A DNA stretch of 64,000 nucleotides, taken from positions 281,001 through 345,000 of the forward strand of contig NW_025316738.1 in assembly GCF_910594005.1 (NCBI RefSeq), read 5' to 3'. The stretch comes from Cervus elaphus (Eukaryota; Chordata; Mammalia; Artiodactyla; Cervidae). The notes beneath the pieces were generated by a model, which worked only from the letters and a program-made list of their open reading frames with translations, was not told the origin of the DNA and did not search any database. Position numbers and translations under genes: made by a program. Numbering within the stretch: the first letter of the stretch is position 1; each line of letters starts with the position of its first letter. Of the stretch, positions 1 through 12,253 are shown one piece after another.

Positions 1-61
1 CTCTGAGCTCCAGCACCTTGCAGTGTGGAGACAGTCCCTGCCAGCAACCTCCTCTCCAAGG

Positions 62-79
62 AGGCCTCAAGCGAGGCCT
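62..79. other. 7-bp inverted repeat with 4-base loop, one per unit
   Basis: AGGCCTC (62-68), loop AAGC, GAGGCCT (73-79) form a perfect short stem. It recurs in most units. The loop-side CpG is lost in the units at 8836 (AGGC loop), 42295 (AAGA) and 51862 (AAGG), and the outer bases change in 23842 and 24523. No function is inferred. Confidence 0.7.
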
Positions 80-207
80 AGGCCCAGGGGAAAGGCACCA
101 GCGGGGATGAGCCTGGGGAGGCGCCCGGGCATGTCTGGACCCAGTCCCCGCAGCCTGCCCCTTGCTGAGGCAGTAGCCCCGGAGGCCAGGAAGGCCTGGG
201 CAAGGCT

Positions 208-246
208 GGCCAGGGGCAGGGGCCCTGCTGGGTCCTGCCCCTGGCC
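208..246. other. Perfect 13-bp inverted repeat (potential hairpin), repeated in nearly every unit
   Basis: Left arm GGCCAGGGGCAGG at 208-220 is followed by a 13-base spacer (221-233) and the exact reverse complement CCTGCCCCTGGCC at 234-246. The structure recurs once per 683 bp through the array. A few copies have a broken arm: the unit at 10888 (base change near 11172), the unit at 42978 (near 43265), and the units at 2689, 7470, 12254 and 56643, where the first right-arm base is changed. It could form a GC-rich hairpin or cruciform. The last copy ends at 58983, three bases before the array stops. Confidence 0.85.
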
Positions 247-2005
247 TGTGGGGCCTCTGAGCACAGCCGGCCCTCTCCCGCTGGAAGACCTCCCCGGCTG
301 CCTCCAAAGGCCGCTTTGCAAGCACTCTGGCCGGCTGTTCCCGCCAGCCGCGCACAATGCTCCCAAGCCCGGGAGAAAAGCGCTTCGGGGTGGTGCTCTC
401 TCCTGGCCCTTGCCCCTGAGCCTGGGGGCCAGGCAGGGGCTCCACACTCCCAGGCCAAGGCAGAACCACATGCACACGTCTGTTCCTGCCCCCTGCACCG
501 GCAGAGAGCTCGGGGGAGCCAGAGTCTGTCAGGCAGCTGCTGGGCTGGCCGCCTGTGTGGGAAGGGGCAGAGCCGACCTAGGGGCACCCTGGGCCTCTTG
601 CTCTCCCTGCTGCCCTGAGGCTGCTGGGCCAAAGAGGTCTTGGGCATCCAGCCCCTTGCTGGTCCCTTCCCTCTGACGAGGCCCTCTGAGCTCCAGCACC
701 TTGCAGTGTGGAGACAGCCCCTGCCAGCAACCTCCTCTCCAAGGAGGCCTCAAGCGAGGCCTAGGCCCAGGGGAAAGGCACCAGCGGGGATGAGCCTGGG
801 GAGGCGCCCGGGCATGTCTGGACCCAGTCCCCGCAGCCTGCCCCTTGCTGGGGCAGTACCCCCGGAGGCCAGGAAGGCCTGGGCAAGGCTGGCCAGGGGC
901 AGGGGCCCTGCTGGGTCCTGCCCCTGGCCTGTGGGGCCTCTGAGCACAACCGGCCCTCTCCCGCTGGAAGACCTCCCCGGCTGCCTCCAAAGGCCGCTTT
1001 GCAAGCACTCTGGCCGGCTGTTCCCGCCAGCCGCGCACAATGCTCCCAAGCCCGGGAGAAAAGCGCTTCGGGGTGGTGCTCTCTCCCGGCCCTTGCCCCT
1101 GAGCCTGGGGGCCAGGCAGGGGCTCCACACTCCCAGGCCAAGGCAGAACCACATGCACACGTCTGTTCCTGCCCCCTGCACCGGCAGAGAGCTCGGGGGA
1201 GCCAGAGTCTGTCAGGCAGCTGCTGGGCTGGCCGCCTGTGTGGGAAGGGGCAGAGCCGACCTAGGGGCACCCTGGGCCTCTTGCTCTCCCTGCTGCCCTG
1301 AGGCTGCTGGGCCAAAGAGGTCTTGGGCATCCAGCCCCTTGCTGGTCCCTTCCCTCTGACGAGGCCCTCTGAGCTCCAGCACCTTGCAGTGTGGAGACAG
1401 CCCCTGCCAGCAACCTCCTCTCCAAGGAGGCCTCAAGCGAGGCCTAGGCCCAGGGGAAAGGCACCAGCGGGGATGAGCCTGGGGAGGCGCCCGGGCATGT
1501 CTGGACCCAGTCCCCGCAGCCTGCCCCTTGCTGGGGCAGTACCCCCGGAGGCCAGGAAGGCCTGGGCAAGGCTGGCCAGGGGCAGGGGCCCTGCTGGGTC
1601 CTGCCCCTGGCCTGTGGGGCCTCTGAGCACAACCGGCCCTCTCCCGCTGGAAGACCTCCCCGGCTGCCTCCAAAGGCCGCTTTGCAAGCACTCTGGCCGG
1701 CTGTTCCCGCCAGCCGCGCACAATGCTCCCAAGCCCGGGAGAAAAGCGCTTCGGGGTGGTGCTCTCTCCCGGCCCTTGCCCCTGAGCCTGGGGGCCAGGC
1801 AGGGGCTCCACACTCCCAGGCCAAGGCAGAACCACATGCACACGTCTGTTCCTGCCCCCTGCACCGGCAGAGAGCTCGGGGGAGCCAGAGTCTGTCAGGC
1901 AGCTGCTGGGCTGGCCGCCTGTGTGGGAAGGGGCAGAGCCGACCTAGGGGCACCCTGGGCCTCTTGCTCTCCCTGCTGCCCTGAGGCTGCTGGGCCAAAG
2001 AGGTC

Positions 2006-3371
2006 TTGGGCATCCAGCCCCTTGCTGGTCCCTTCCCTCTGACGAGGCCCTCTGAGCTCCAGCACCTTGCAGTGTGGAGACAGCCCCTGCCAGCAACCTC
2101 CTCTCCAAGGAGGCCTCAAGCGAGGCCTAGGCCCAGGGGAAAGGCACCAGCGGGGATGAGCCTGGGGAGGCGCCCGGGCATGTCTGGACCCAGTCCCCGC
2201 AGCCTGCCCCTTGCTGGGGCAGTACCCCCGGAGGCCAGGAAGGCCTGGGCAAGGCTGGCCAGGGGCAGGGGCCCTGCTGGGTCCTGCCCCTGGCCTGTGG
2301 GGCCTCCGAGCACAGCCAGCCCTCTCCCGCTGGAAGACCTCCCCGGCTGCCTCCAAAGGCCGCTTTGCAAGCACTCTGGCCGGCTGTTCCCGCCAGCCGC
2401 GCACAATGCTCCCAAGCCCGGGAGAAAAGCGCTTCGGGGTGGTGCTCTCTCCCGGCCCTTGCCCCTGAGCCTGGGGGCCAGGCAGGGGCTCCACACTCCC
2501 AGGCCAAGGAACAACCACATGCACACGTCTGTTCCTGCCCCCTGCACCGGCAGAGAGCTCGGGGGAGCCAGAGTCTGTCAGGCAGCTGCTGGGCTGGCCG
2601 CCTGTGTGGGAAGGGGCAGAGCCGACCTAGGGGCACCCTGGGCCTCTTGCTCTCCCTGCTGCCCTGAGGCTGCTGGGCCAAAGAGGTCTTGGGCATCCAG
2701 CCCCTTGCTGGTCCCTTCCCTCTGACGAGGCCCTCTGAGCTCCAGCACTTTGCAGTGTGGAGACAGCCCCTGCCAGCAACCTCCTCTCCAAGGAGGCCTC
2801 AAGCGAGGCCTAGGCCCAGGGGAAAGGCACCAGCGGGGATGAGCCTGGGGAGGCGCCCGGGCATGTCTGGACCCAGTCCCCGCAGCCTGCCCCTTGCTGG
2901 GGCAGTACCCCCGGAGGCCAGGAAGGCCTGGGCAAGGCTGGCCAGGGGCAGGGGCCCTGCTGGGTGCTGCCCCTGGCCTGTGGGGCCTCCGAGCACAGCC
3001 GGCCCTCTCCCGCTGGAAGACCTCCCCGGCTGCCTCCAAAGGCCGCTTTGCAAGCACTCTGGCCGGCTGTTCCCGCCAGCCGCGCACAATGCTCCCAAGC
3101 CCGGGAGAAAAGCGCTTCGGGGTGGTGCTCTCTCCCGGCCCTTGCCCCTGAGCCTGGGGGCCAGGCAGGGGCTCCACACTCCCAGGCCAAGGCAGAACCA
3201 CATGCACACGTCTGTTCCTGCCCCCTGCACCGGCAGAGAGCTCGGGGGAGCCAGAGTCTGTCAGGCAGCTGCTGGGCTGGCCGCCTGTGTGGGAAGGGGC
3301 AGAGCCGACCTAGGGGCACCCTGGGCCTCTTGCTCTCCCTGCTGCCCTGAGGCTGCTGGGCCAAAGAGGTC
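2006..3371. repeat. Two-unit satellite block, copy 1 (paired with 6787-8152)
   Basis: The unit at 2006 carries GAGCACAGCCAG and an AAGGAACAACC variant. The unit at 2689 carries CACTTTGCAG and GGGTGCTGCC. The same two-unit combination reappears in the same order at 6787 and 7470, exactly 4781 bp (seven units) downstream. Neighbouring units on either side do not match as well, so the shared block is short or has been partly overwritten by conversion. Confidence 0.75.
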
Positions 3372-6300
3372 TTGGGCATCCAGCCCCTTGCTGGTCCCTT
3401 CCCTCTGACGAGGCCCTCTGAGCTCCAGCACCTTGCAGTGTGGAGACAGCCCCTGCCAGCAACCTCCTCTCCAAGGAGGCCTCAAGCGAGGCCTAGGCCC
3501 AGGGGAAAGGCACCAGCGGGGATGAGCCTGGGGAGGCGCCCGGGCATGTCTGGACCCAGTCCCCGCAGCCTGCCCCTTGCTGGGGCAGTACCCCCGGAGG
3601 CCAGGAAGGCCTGGGCAAGGCTGGCCAGGGGCAGGGGCCCTGCTGGGTCCTGCCCCTGGCCTGTGGGTCCTCGGAGCACAGCCGGCCCTCTCCCGCTGGA
3701 AGACCTCCCCGGCTGCCTCCAAAGGCCGCTTTGCAAGCACTCTGGCCGGCTGTTCCCGCCAGCCGCGCACAATGCTCCCAAGCCCGGGAGAAAAGCGCTT
3801 CGGGGTGGTGCTCTCTCCCGGCCCTTGCCCCTGAGCCTGGGGGCCAGGCAGGGGCTCCACACTCCCAGGCCAAGGCAGAACCACATGCACACGTCTGTTC
3901 CTGCCCCCTGCACCGGCAGAGAGCTCGGGGGAGCCAGAGTCTGTCAGGCAGCTGCTGGGCTGGCCGCCTGTGTGGGAAGGGGCAGAGCCGACCTAGGGGC
4001 ACCCTGGGCCTCTTGCTCTCCCTGCTGCCCTGAGGCTGCTGGGCCAAAGAGGTCTTGGGCATCGAGCCCCTTGCTGGTCCTTTCCCTCTGACGAGGCCCT
4101 CTGAGCTCCAGCACCTTGCAGTGTGGAGACAGCCCCTGCCAGCAACCTCCTCTCCAAGGAGGCCTCAAGCGAGGCCTAAGCCCAGGGGAAAGGCACCAGC
4201 GGGGATGAGCCTGGGGAGGCGCCCGGGCATGTCTGGACCCAGTCCCCGCAGCCTGCCCCTTGCTGGGGCAGTACCCCCGGAGGCCAGGAAGGCCTGGGCA
4301 AGGCTGGCCAGGGGCAGGGGCCCTGCTGGGTCCTGCCCCTGGCCTGTGGGGCCTCTGAGCACAGCCGGCCCTCTCCCGCTGGAAGACCTCCCCGGCTGCC
4401 TCCAAAGGCCGCTTTGCAAGCACTCTGGCCGGCTGTTCCCGCCAGCCGCGCACAATGCTCCCAAGCCCGGGAGAAAAGCGCTTCGGGGTGGTGCTCTCTC
4501 CTGGCCCTTGCCCCTGAGCCTGGGGGCCAGGCAGGGGCTCCACACTCCCAGGCCAAGGCAGAACCACATGCACACGTCTGTTCCTGCCCCCTGCACCGGC
4601 AGAGAGCTCGGGGGAGCCAGAGTCTGTCAGGCAGCTGCTGGGCTGGCCGCCTGTGTGGGAAGGGGCAGAGCCGACCTAGGGGCACCCTGGGCCTCTTGCT
4701 CTCCCTGGTGCCCTGAGGCTGCTGGGCCAAAGAGGTCTTGGGCATCCAGCCCCTTGTTGGTCCCTTCCCTCTGACGAGGCCCTCTGAGCTCCAGCACCTT
4801 GCAGTGTGGAGACAGTCCCTGCCAGCAACCTCCTCTCCAAGGAGGCCTCAAGCGAGGCCTAGGCCCAGGGGAAAGGCACCAGCGGGGATGAGCCTGGGGA
4901 GGCGCCCGGGCATGTCTGGACCCAGTCCCCGCAGCCTGCCCCTTGGTGGGGCAGTACCCCCGGAGGCCAGGAAGGCCTGGGCAAGGCTGGCCAGGGGCAG
5001 GGGCCCTGCTGGTTCCTGCCCCTGGCCTGTGGGGCCTCTGAGCACAGCCGGCCCTCTCCCGCTGGAAGACCTCCCCGGCTGCCTCCAAAGGCCGCTTTGC
5101 AAGCACTCTGGCCGGCTGTTCCCGCCAGCCGCGCACAATGCTCCCAAGCCCGGGAGAAAAGCGCTTCGGGGTGGTGCTCTCTCCTGGCCCTTGCCCCTGA
5201 GCCTGGGGGCCAGGCAGGGGCTCCACACTCCCAGGCCAAGGCAGAACCACATGCACACGTCTGTTCCTGCCCCCTGCACCGGCAGAGAGCTCGGGGGAGC
5301 CAGAGTCTGTCAGGCAGCTGCTGGGCTGGCCGCCTGTGTGGGAAGGGGCAGAGCCGACCTAGGGGCACACTGGGCCTCTTGCTCTCCCTGCTGCCCTGAG
5401 GCTGCTGGGCCAAAGAGGTCTTGGGCATCGAGCCCCTTGCTGGTCCCTTCCCTCTGACGAGGCCCTCTGAGCTCCAGCACCTTGCAGTGTGGAGACAGCC
5501 CCTGCCAGCAACCTCCTCTCCAAGGAGGCCTCAAGCGAGGCCTAGGCCCAGGGGAAAGGCACCAGCGGGGATGAGCCTGGGGAGGCGCCCGGGCATGTCT
5601 GGACCCAGTCCCCGCAGCCTGCCCCTTGCTGGGGCAGTACCCCCGGAGGCCAGGAAGGCCTGGGCAAGGCTGGCCAGGGGCAGGGGCCCTGCTGGGTCCT
5701 GCCCCTGGCCTGTGGGGCCTCTGAGCACAGCCGGCCCTCTCCCGCTGGAAGACCTCCCCGGCTGCCTCCAAAGGCCGCTTTGCAAGCACTCTGGCCGGCT
5801 GTTCCCGCCAGCCGCGCACAATGCTCCCAAGCCCGGGAGAAAAGCACTTCGGGGTGGTGCTCTCTCCCGGCCCTTGCCCCTGAGCCTGGGGGCCAGGCAG
5901 GGGCTCCACACTCCCAGGCCAAGGCAGAACCACATGCACACGTCTGTTCCTGCCCCCTGCACCGGCAGAGAGCTCGGGGGAGCCAGAGTCTGTCAGGCAG
6001 CTGCTGGGCTGGCCGCCTGTGTGGGAAGGGGCAGAGGCGACCTAGGGGCACCCTGGGCTTCTTGCTCTCCCTGCTGCCCTGAGGCTGCTGGGTCAAAGAG
6101 GTCTTGGGCATCCAGCCCCTTGCTGGTCCCTTCCCTCTGACGAGGCCCTCTGAGCTCCAGCACCTTGCAGTGTGGAGACAGCCGCTGCCAGCAACCTCCT
6201 CTCCAAGGAGGCCTCAAGCGAGGCCTAGGCCCAGGGGAAAGGCACCAGCGGGGATGAGCCTGGGGAGGCGCCCGGGCATGTCTGGACCCAGTCCCCGCAG

Positions 6301-6786
6301 CCTGCCCCTTGCTGGGGCAGTACCCCCGGAGGCCAGGAAGGTCTGGGCAAGGCTGGCCAGGGGCAGGGGCCCTGCTGGGTCCTGCCCCTGGCCTGTGGGG
6401 CCTCTGAGCACAGCCGGCCCTCTCCCGCTGGAAGACCTCCCCGGCTGCCTCCAAAGGCCGCTTTGCAAGCACTCTGGCCGGCTGTTCCCGCCAGCCGCGC
6501 ACAATGCTCCCAAGCCCGGGAGAAAAGCGCTTCGGGGTGGTGCTCTCTCCCGGCCCTTGCCCCTGAACCTGGGGGCCAGGCAGGGGCTCCACACTCCCAG
6601 GCCAAGGCAGAACCACATGCACACGTCTGTTCCTGCCCCCTGCACCAGCAGAGAGCTCGGGGGAGCCAGAGTCTGTCAGGCAGCTGCTGGGCTGGCCGCC
6701 TGTGTGGGAAGGGGCAGAGCCGACCTAGGGGCACCCTGGGCCTCTTGCTCTCCCTGCTGCCCTGAGGCTGCTGGGCCAAAGAGGTC
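2689..6786. repeat. Six-unit satellite block, related to 12254-15668
   Basis: Units at 2689 (GGGTGCTGCC), 3372 (CCTCGGAGCA), 4738 (CCCTTGGTGG), 5421 (CATCGAGCC, AAGCACTTCG, AGAGGCGACC, GGGTCAAAG) and 6104 (CAGCCGCTGCC) have counterparts in the same order at 12254, 12937, 13620, 14303 and 14986. The unit at 4055 has no counterpart in the second block. This indicates a block duplication followed by loss or gain of one unit. Confidence 0.75.
4055..5420. repeat. Two-unit satellite block, copy 1 (paired with 19747-21112)
   Basis: Diagnostic variants CTCCCTGGTGCC, CCCCTTGTTGG, GACAGTCCCTG and CTGGTTCCTGC occur in order across the junction of the units at 4055 and 4738. The same ordered set recurs at 19747 and 20430, 23 units away. 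Confidence 0.7.
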
Positions 6787-8152
6787 TTGGGCATCCAGCC
6801 CCTTGCTGGTCCCTTCCCTCTGACGAGGCCCTCTGAGCTCCAGCACCTTGCAGTGTGGAGACAGCCCCTGCCAGCAACCTCCTCTCCAAGGAGGCCTCAA
6901 GCGAGGCCTAGGCCCAGGGGAAAGGCACCAGCGGGGATGAGCCTGGGGAGGCGCCCGGGCATGTCTGGACCCAGTCCCCGCAGCCTGCCCCTTGCTGGGG
7001 CAGTACCCCCGGAGGCCAGGAAGGCCTGGGCAAGGCTGGCCAGGGGCAGGGGCCCTGCTGGGTCCTGCCCCTGGCCTGTGGGGCCTCCGAGCACAGCCAG
7101 CCCTCTCCCGCTGGAAGACCTCCCCGGCTGCCTCCAAAGGCCGCTTTGCAAGCACTCTGGCCGGCTGTTCCCGCCAGCCGCGCACAATGCTCCCAAGCCC
7201 GGGAGAAAAGCGCTTCGGGGTGGTGCTCTCTCCCGGCCCTTGCCCCTGAGCCTGGGGGCCAGGCAGGGGCTCCACACTCCCAGGCCAAGGAACAACCACA
7301 TGCACACGTCTGTTCCTGCCCCCTGCACCGGCAGAGAGCTCGGGGGAGCCAGAGTCTGTCAGGCAGCTGCTGGGCTGGCCGCCTGTGTGGGAAGGGGCAG
7401 AGCCGACCTAGGGGCACCCTGGGCCTCTTGCTCTCCCTGCTGCCCTGAGGCTGCTGGGCCAAAGAGGTCTTGGGCATCCAGCCCCTTGCTGGTCCCTTCC
7501 CTCTGACGAGGCCCTCTGAGCTCCAGCACTTTGCAGTGTGGAGACAGCCCCTGCCAGCAACCTCCTCTCCAAGGAGGCCTCAAGCGAGGCCTAGGCCCAG
7601 GGGAAAGGCACCAGCGGGGATGAGCCTGGGGAGGCGCCCGGGCATGTCTGGACCCAGTCCCCGCAGCCTGCCCCTTGCTGGGGCAGTACCCCCGGAGGCC
7701 AGGAAGGCCTGGGCAAGGCTGGCCAGGGGCAGGGGCCCTGCTGGGTGCTGCCCCTGGCCTGTGGGGCCTCCGAGCACAGCCGGCCCTCTCCCGCTGGAAG
7801 ACCTCCCCGGCTGCCTCCAAAGGCCGCTTTGCAAGCACTCTGGCCGGCTGTTCCCGCCAGCCGCGCACAAGGCTCCCAAGCCCGGGCGAAAAGCGCTTCG
7901 GGGTGGTGCTCTCTCCCGGCCCTTGCCCCTGAGCCTGGGGGCCAGGCAGGGGCTCCACACTCCCAGGCCAAGGCAGAACCACATGCACACGTCTGTTCCT
8001 GCCCCCTGCACCGGCAGAGAGCTCGGGGGAGCCAGAGTCTGTCAGGCAGCTGCTGGGCTGGCCGCCTGTGTGGGAAGGGGCAGAGCCGACCTAGGGGCAC
8101 CCTGGGCCTCTTGCTCTCCCTGCTGCCCTGAGGCTGCTGGGCCAAAGAGGTC
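6787..8152. repeat. Two-unit satellite block, copy 2 (paired with 2006-3371)
   Basis: Repeats the variant combination of 2006-3371 at a seven-unit offset. The second unit (7470) has two further changes, CACAAGGCTCCC near 7867 and GGGCGAAAAG near 7885. The first of these is also found in the units at 12254, 18381 and 44347. Confidence 0.75.
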
Positions 8153-11100
8153 TTGGGCATCCAGCCCCTTGCTGGTCCCTTCCCTCTGACGAGGCCCTCT
8201 GAGCTCCAGCACCTTGCAGTGTGGAGACAGCCCCTGCCAGCAACCTCCTCTCCAAGGAGGCCTCAAGCGAGGCCTAGGCCCAGGGGAAAGGCACCAGCGG
8301 GGATGAGCCTGGGGAGGCGCCCGGGCATGTCTGGACCCAGTCCCCGCAGCCTGCCCCTTGCTGGGGCAGTACCCCCGGAGGCCAGGAAGGCCTGGGCAAG
8401 GCTGGCCAGGGGCAGGGGCCCTGCTGGGTCCTGCCCCTGGCCTGTGGGGCCTCTGAGCACAGCCGGCCCTCTCCCGCTGGAAGACCTCCCCGGCTGCCTC
8501 CAAAGGCCGCTTTGCAAGCACTCTGGCCGGCTGTTCCCGCCAGCCGCGCACAATGCTCCCAAGCCCGGGAGAAAAGCGCTTCGGGGTGGTGCTCTCTCCC
8601 GGCCCTTGCCCCTGAGCCTGGGGGCCAGGCAGGGGCTCCACACTCCCAGGCCAAGGCAGAACCACATGCACACGTCTGTTCCTGCCCCCTGCACCGGCAG
8701 AGAGCTCGGGGGAGCCAGAGTCTGTCAGGCAGCTGCTGGGCTGGCCGCCTGTGTGGGAAGGGGCAGAGCCGACCTAGGGGCACCCTGGGCCTCTTGCTCT
8801 CCCTGCTGCCCTGAGGCTGCTGGGCCAAAGAGGTCTTGGGCATCCAGCCCCTTGCTGGTCCCTTCCCTCTGACGAGGCGGCCCTCTGAGCTCCAGCACCT
8901 TGCAGTGTGGAGACAGCCCCTGCCAGCAACCTCCTCTCCAAGGAGGCCTCAGGCGAGGCCTAGGCCCAGGGGAAAGGCACCAGCGGGGATGAGCCTGGGG
9001 AGGCGCCCGGGCATGTCTGGACCCAGTCCCCGCAGCCTGCCCCTTGCTGGGGCAGTACCCCCGGAGGCCTGGAAGGCCTGGGCAAGGCTGGCCAGGGGCA
9101 GGGGCCCTGCTGGGTCCTGCCCCTGGCCTGTGGGGCCTCTGAGCACAACCGGCCCTCTCCCGCTGGAAGACCTCCCCGGCTGCCTCCAAAGGCCGCTTTG
9201 CAAGCACTCTGGCCGGCTGTTCCCGCCAGCCGCGCACAATGCTCCCAAGCCCGGGAGAAAAGCGCTTCGGGGTGGTGCTCTCTCCCGGCCCTTGCCCCTG
9301 AGCCTGGGGGCCAGGCAGGGGCTCCACACTCCCAGGCCAAGGCAGAACCACATGCACACGTCTGTTCCTGCCCCCTGCACCGGCAGAGAGCTCGGGGGAG
9401 CCAGAGTCTGTCAGGCAGCTGCTGGGCTGGCTGCCTGTGTGGGAAGGGGCAGAGCCGACCTAGGGGCACCCTGGGCCTCTTGCTCTCCCTGCTGCCCTGA
9501 GGCTGCTGGGCCAAAGAGGTCTTGGGCATCCAGCCCCTTGCTGGTCCCTTCCCTCTGACGAGGCCCTCTGAGCTCCAGCACCTTGCAGTGTGGAGACAGC
9601 CCCTGCCAGCAACCTCCTCTCCAAGGAGGCCTCAAGCGAGGCCTAGGCCCAGGGGAAAGGCACCAGCGGGGATGAGCCTGGGGAGGCGCCCGGGCATGTC
9701 TGGACCCAGTCCCCGCAGCCTGCCCCTTGCTGGGGCAGTACCCCCGGAGGCCAGGAAGGCCTGGGCAAGGCTGGCCAGGGGCAGGGGCCCTGCTGGGTCC
9801 TGCCCCTGGCCTGTGGGGCCTCTGAGCACAACCGGCCCTCTCCCGCTGGAAGACCTCCCCGGCTGCCTCCAAAGGCCGCTTTGCAAGCACTCTGGCCGGC
9901 TGTTCCCGCCAGCCGCGCACAATGCTCCCAAGCCCGGGAGAAAAGCGCTTCGGGGTGGTGCTCTTTCCCGGCCCTTGCCCCTGAGCCTGGGGGCCAGGCA
10001 GGGGCTCCACACTCCCAGGCCAAGGCAGAACCACATGCACACGTCTGTTCCTGCCCCCTGCACCGGCAGAGAGCTCGGGGGAGCCAGAGTCTGTCAGGCA
10101 GCTGCTGGGCTGGCCGCCTGTGTGGGAAGGGGCAGAGCCGACCTAGGGGCACCCTGGGCCTCTTGCTCTCCCTGCTGCCCTGAGGCTGCTGGGCCAAAGA
10201 GGTCTTGGGCATCCAGCCCCTTGCTGGTCCCTTCCCTCTGACGAGGCCCTCTGAGCTCCAGCACCTTGCAGTGTGGAGACAGCCCCTGCCAGCAACCTCC
10301 TCTCCAAGGAGGCCTCAAGCGAGGCCTAGGCCCAGGGGAAAGGCACCAGCGGGGATGAGCCTGGGGAGGCGCCCGGGCATGTCTGGACCCAGTCCCCGCA
10401 GCCTGCCCCTTGCTGGGGCAGTAGCCCCGGAGGCCAGGAAGGCCTGGGCAAGGCTGGCCAGGGGCAGGGGCCCTGCTGGGTCCTGCCCCTGGCCTGTGGG
10501 GCCTCTGAGCACAGCCGGCCCTCTCCCGCTGGAAGACCTCCCCGGCTGCCACCAAAGGCCGCTTTGCAAGCACTCTGGCCGGCTGTTCCCGCCAGCCGCG
10601 CACAATGCTCCCAAGCCCGGGAGAAAAGCGCTTCGGGGTGGTGCTCTCTCCCTGCCCTTGCCCCTGAGCCTGGGGGCCAGGCAGGGGCTCCACACTCCCA
10701 GGCCAAGGAACAACCACATGCACACGTCTGTTCCTGCCCCCTGCACCGGCAGAGAGCTCGGGGGAGCCAGAGTCTGTCAGGCAGCTGCTGGGCTGGCCGC
10801 CTGTGTGGGAAGGGGCAGAGCCGACCTAGGGGCACCCTGGGCCTCTTGCTCTCCCTGCTGCCCTGAGGCTGCTGGGCCAAAGAGGTCTTGGGCATCCAGC
10901 CCCTTGCTGGTCCCTTCCCTCTGACGAGGCCCTCTGAGCTCCAGCACCTTGCAGTGTGGAGACAGCCCCTGCAAGCAACCTCCTCTCCAAGGAGGCCTCA
11001 AGCGAGGCCTAGGCCCAGGGGAAAGGCACCAGCGGGGATGAGCCTGGGGAGGCGCCCGGGCATGTCTGGACCCAGTCCCCGCAGCCTGCCCCTTGCTGGG

Positions 11101-11570
11101 GCAGTACCCCCGGAGGCCAGGAAGGCCTGGGCAAGGCTGGCCAGGGGCAGGGGCCCTGCTGGGTCCTGCCCATGGCCTGTGGGGCCTCTGAGCACAGCCG
11201 GCCCTCTCCCGCTGGAAGACCTCCCCGGCTGCCTCCAAAGGCCGCTTTGCAAGCACTCTGGCCGGCTGTTCCCGCCAGCCGCGCACAATGCTCCCAAGCC
11301 CGGGAGAAAAGCGCTTCGGGGTGGTGCTCTCTCCCGGCCCTTGCCCCTGAGCCTGGGGGCCAGGCAGGGGCTCCACACTCCCAGGCCAAGGCAGAACCAC
11401 ATGCACACGTCTGTTCCTGCCCCCTGCACCGGCAGAGAGCTCGGGGGAGCCAGAGTCTGTCAGGCAGCTGCTGGGCTGGCCGCCTGTGTGGGAAGGGGCA
11501 GAGCCGACCTAGGGGCACCCTGGGCCTCTTGCTCTCCCTGCTGCCCTGAGGCTGCTGGGCCAAAGAGGTC

Positions 11571-12253
11571 TTGGGCATCCAGCCCCTTGCTGGTCCCTTC
11601 CCTCTGACGAGGCCCTCTGAGCTCCAGCACCTTGCAGTGTGGAGACAGCCCCTGCCAGCAACCTCCTCTCCAAGGAGGCCTCAAGCGAGGCCTAGGCCCA
11701 GGGGAAAGGCACCAGCGGGGATGAGCCTGGGGAGGCGCCCGGGCATGTCTGGACCCAGTCCCCGCAGCCTGCCCCTTGCTGGGGCAGTACCCCCGGAGGC
11801 CAGGAAGGCCTGGGCAAGGCTGGCCAGGGGCAGGGGCCCTGCTGGGTCCTGCCCCTGGCCTGTGGGGCCTCTGAGCACAGCCGGCCCTCTCCCGCTGGAA
11901 GACCTCCCCGGCTGCCTCCAAAGGCCGCTTTGCAAGCACTCTGGCCGGCTGTTCCCGCCAGCCGCGCACAATGCTCCCAAGCCCGGGAGAAAAGCGCTTC
12001 GGGGTGGTGCTCTCTCCCGGCCCTTGCCCCTGAGCCTGGGGGCCAGGCAGGGGCTCCACACTCCCAGGCCAAGGCAGAACCACATGCACACGTCTGTTCC
12101 TGCCCCCTGCACCGGCAGAGAGCTCGGGGGAGCCAGAGTCTGTCAGGCAGCTGCTGGGCTGGCCGCCTGTGTGGGAAGGGGCAGAGCCGACCTAGGGGCA
12201 CCCTGGGCCTCTTGCTCTCCCTGCTGCCCTGAGGCTGCTGGGCCAAAGAGGTC
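11571..12253. repeat. Representative (near-consensus) satellite unit
   Basis: This 683-bp unit carries the majority base at each variable site I compared, so it serves as a reference copy. It holds 24 CpG dinucleotides by hand count, a perfect 13-bp inverted repeat in its middle, and a shorter 7-bp inverted repeat (AGGCCTC, 4-base loop, GAGGCCT). The unit start is arbitrary because the array is circularly permutable. Five or more overlapping open frames of 85-240 codons exist in it on both strands, but 683 mod 3 is 2, so each frame is lost at the next unit. I see no promoter, polyadenylation signal or conserved protein motif. Confidence 0.85.

Larger units (their letters stand above)
1..639. 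repeat. Left partial satellite unit (array continues beyond the window)
   Basis: Base 1 lies inside a repeat unit; the first 639 bases align to the last 639 bases of a unit. It carries a small variant set (a T in the tract near 35, GAGG for GGGG near 167, AGCCCC near 175, CTGG for CCGG near 403). Most of these recur in the unit at 20430, which shows relatedness across about 20 kb. Confidence 0.9.

Noticed and set aside
371..415. CENP-B box in the unit around the TTCGGGG segment
   Set aside because: The TTCG core is present, but the required A and the CGGG at the right spacing are not, on either strand.
1..683. Unit as a CpG island promoter
   Set aside because: GC is high, but by my count the CpG observed/expected ratio is near 0.3, below the usual island threshold, and no promoter element is evident.
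640..1359. A 239-codon plus-strand open frame (and its counterpart in each unit) as a repeated gene family
   Set aside because: It lies entirely in the satellite unit, overlaps three or more frames on the other strand, has no domain, and the 683-bp period breaks any frame. It is explained by GC-rich DNA with few stop codons.
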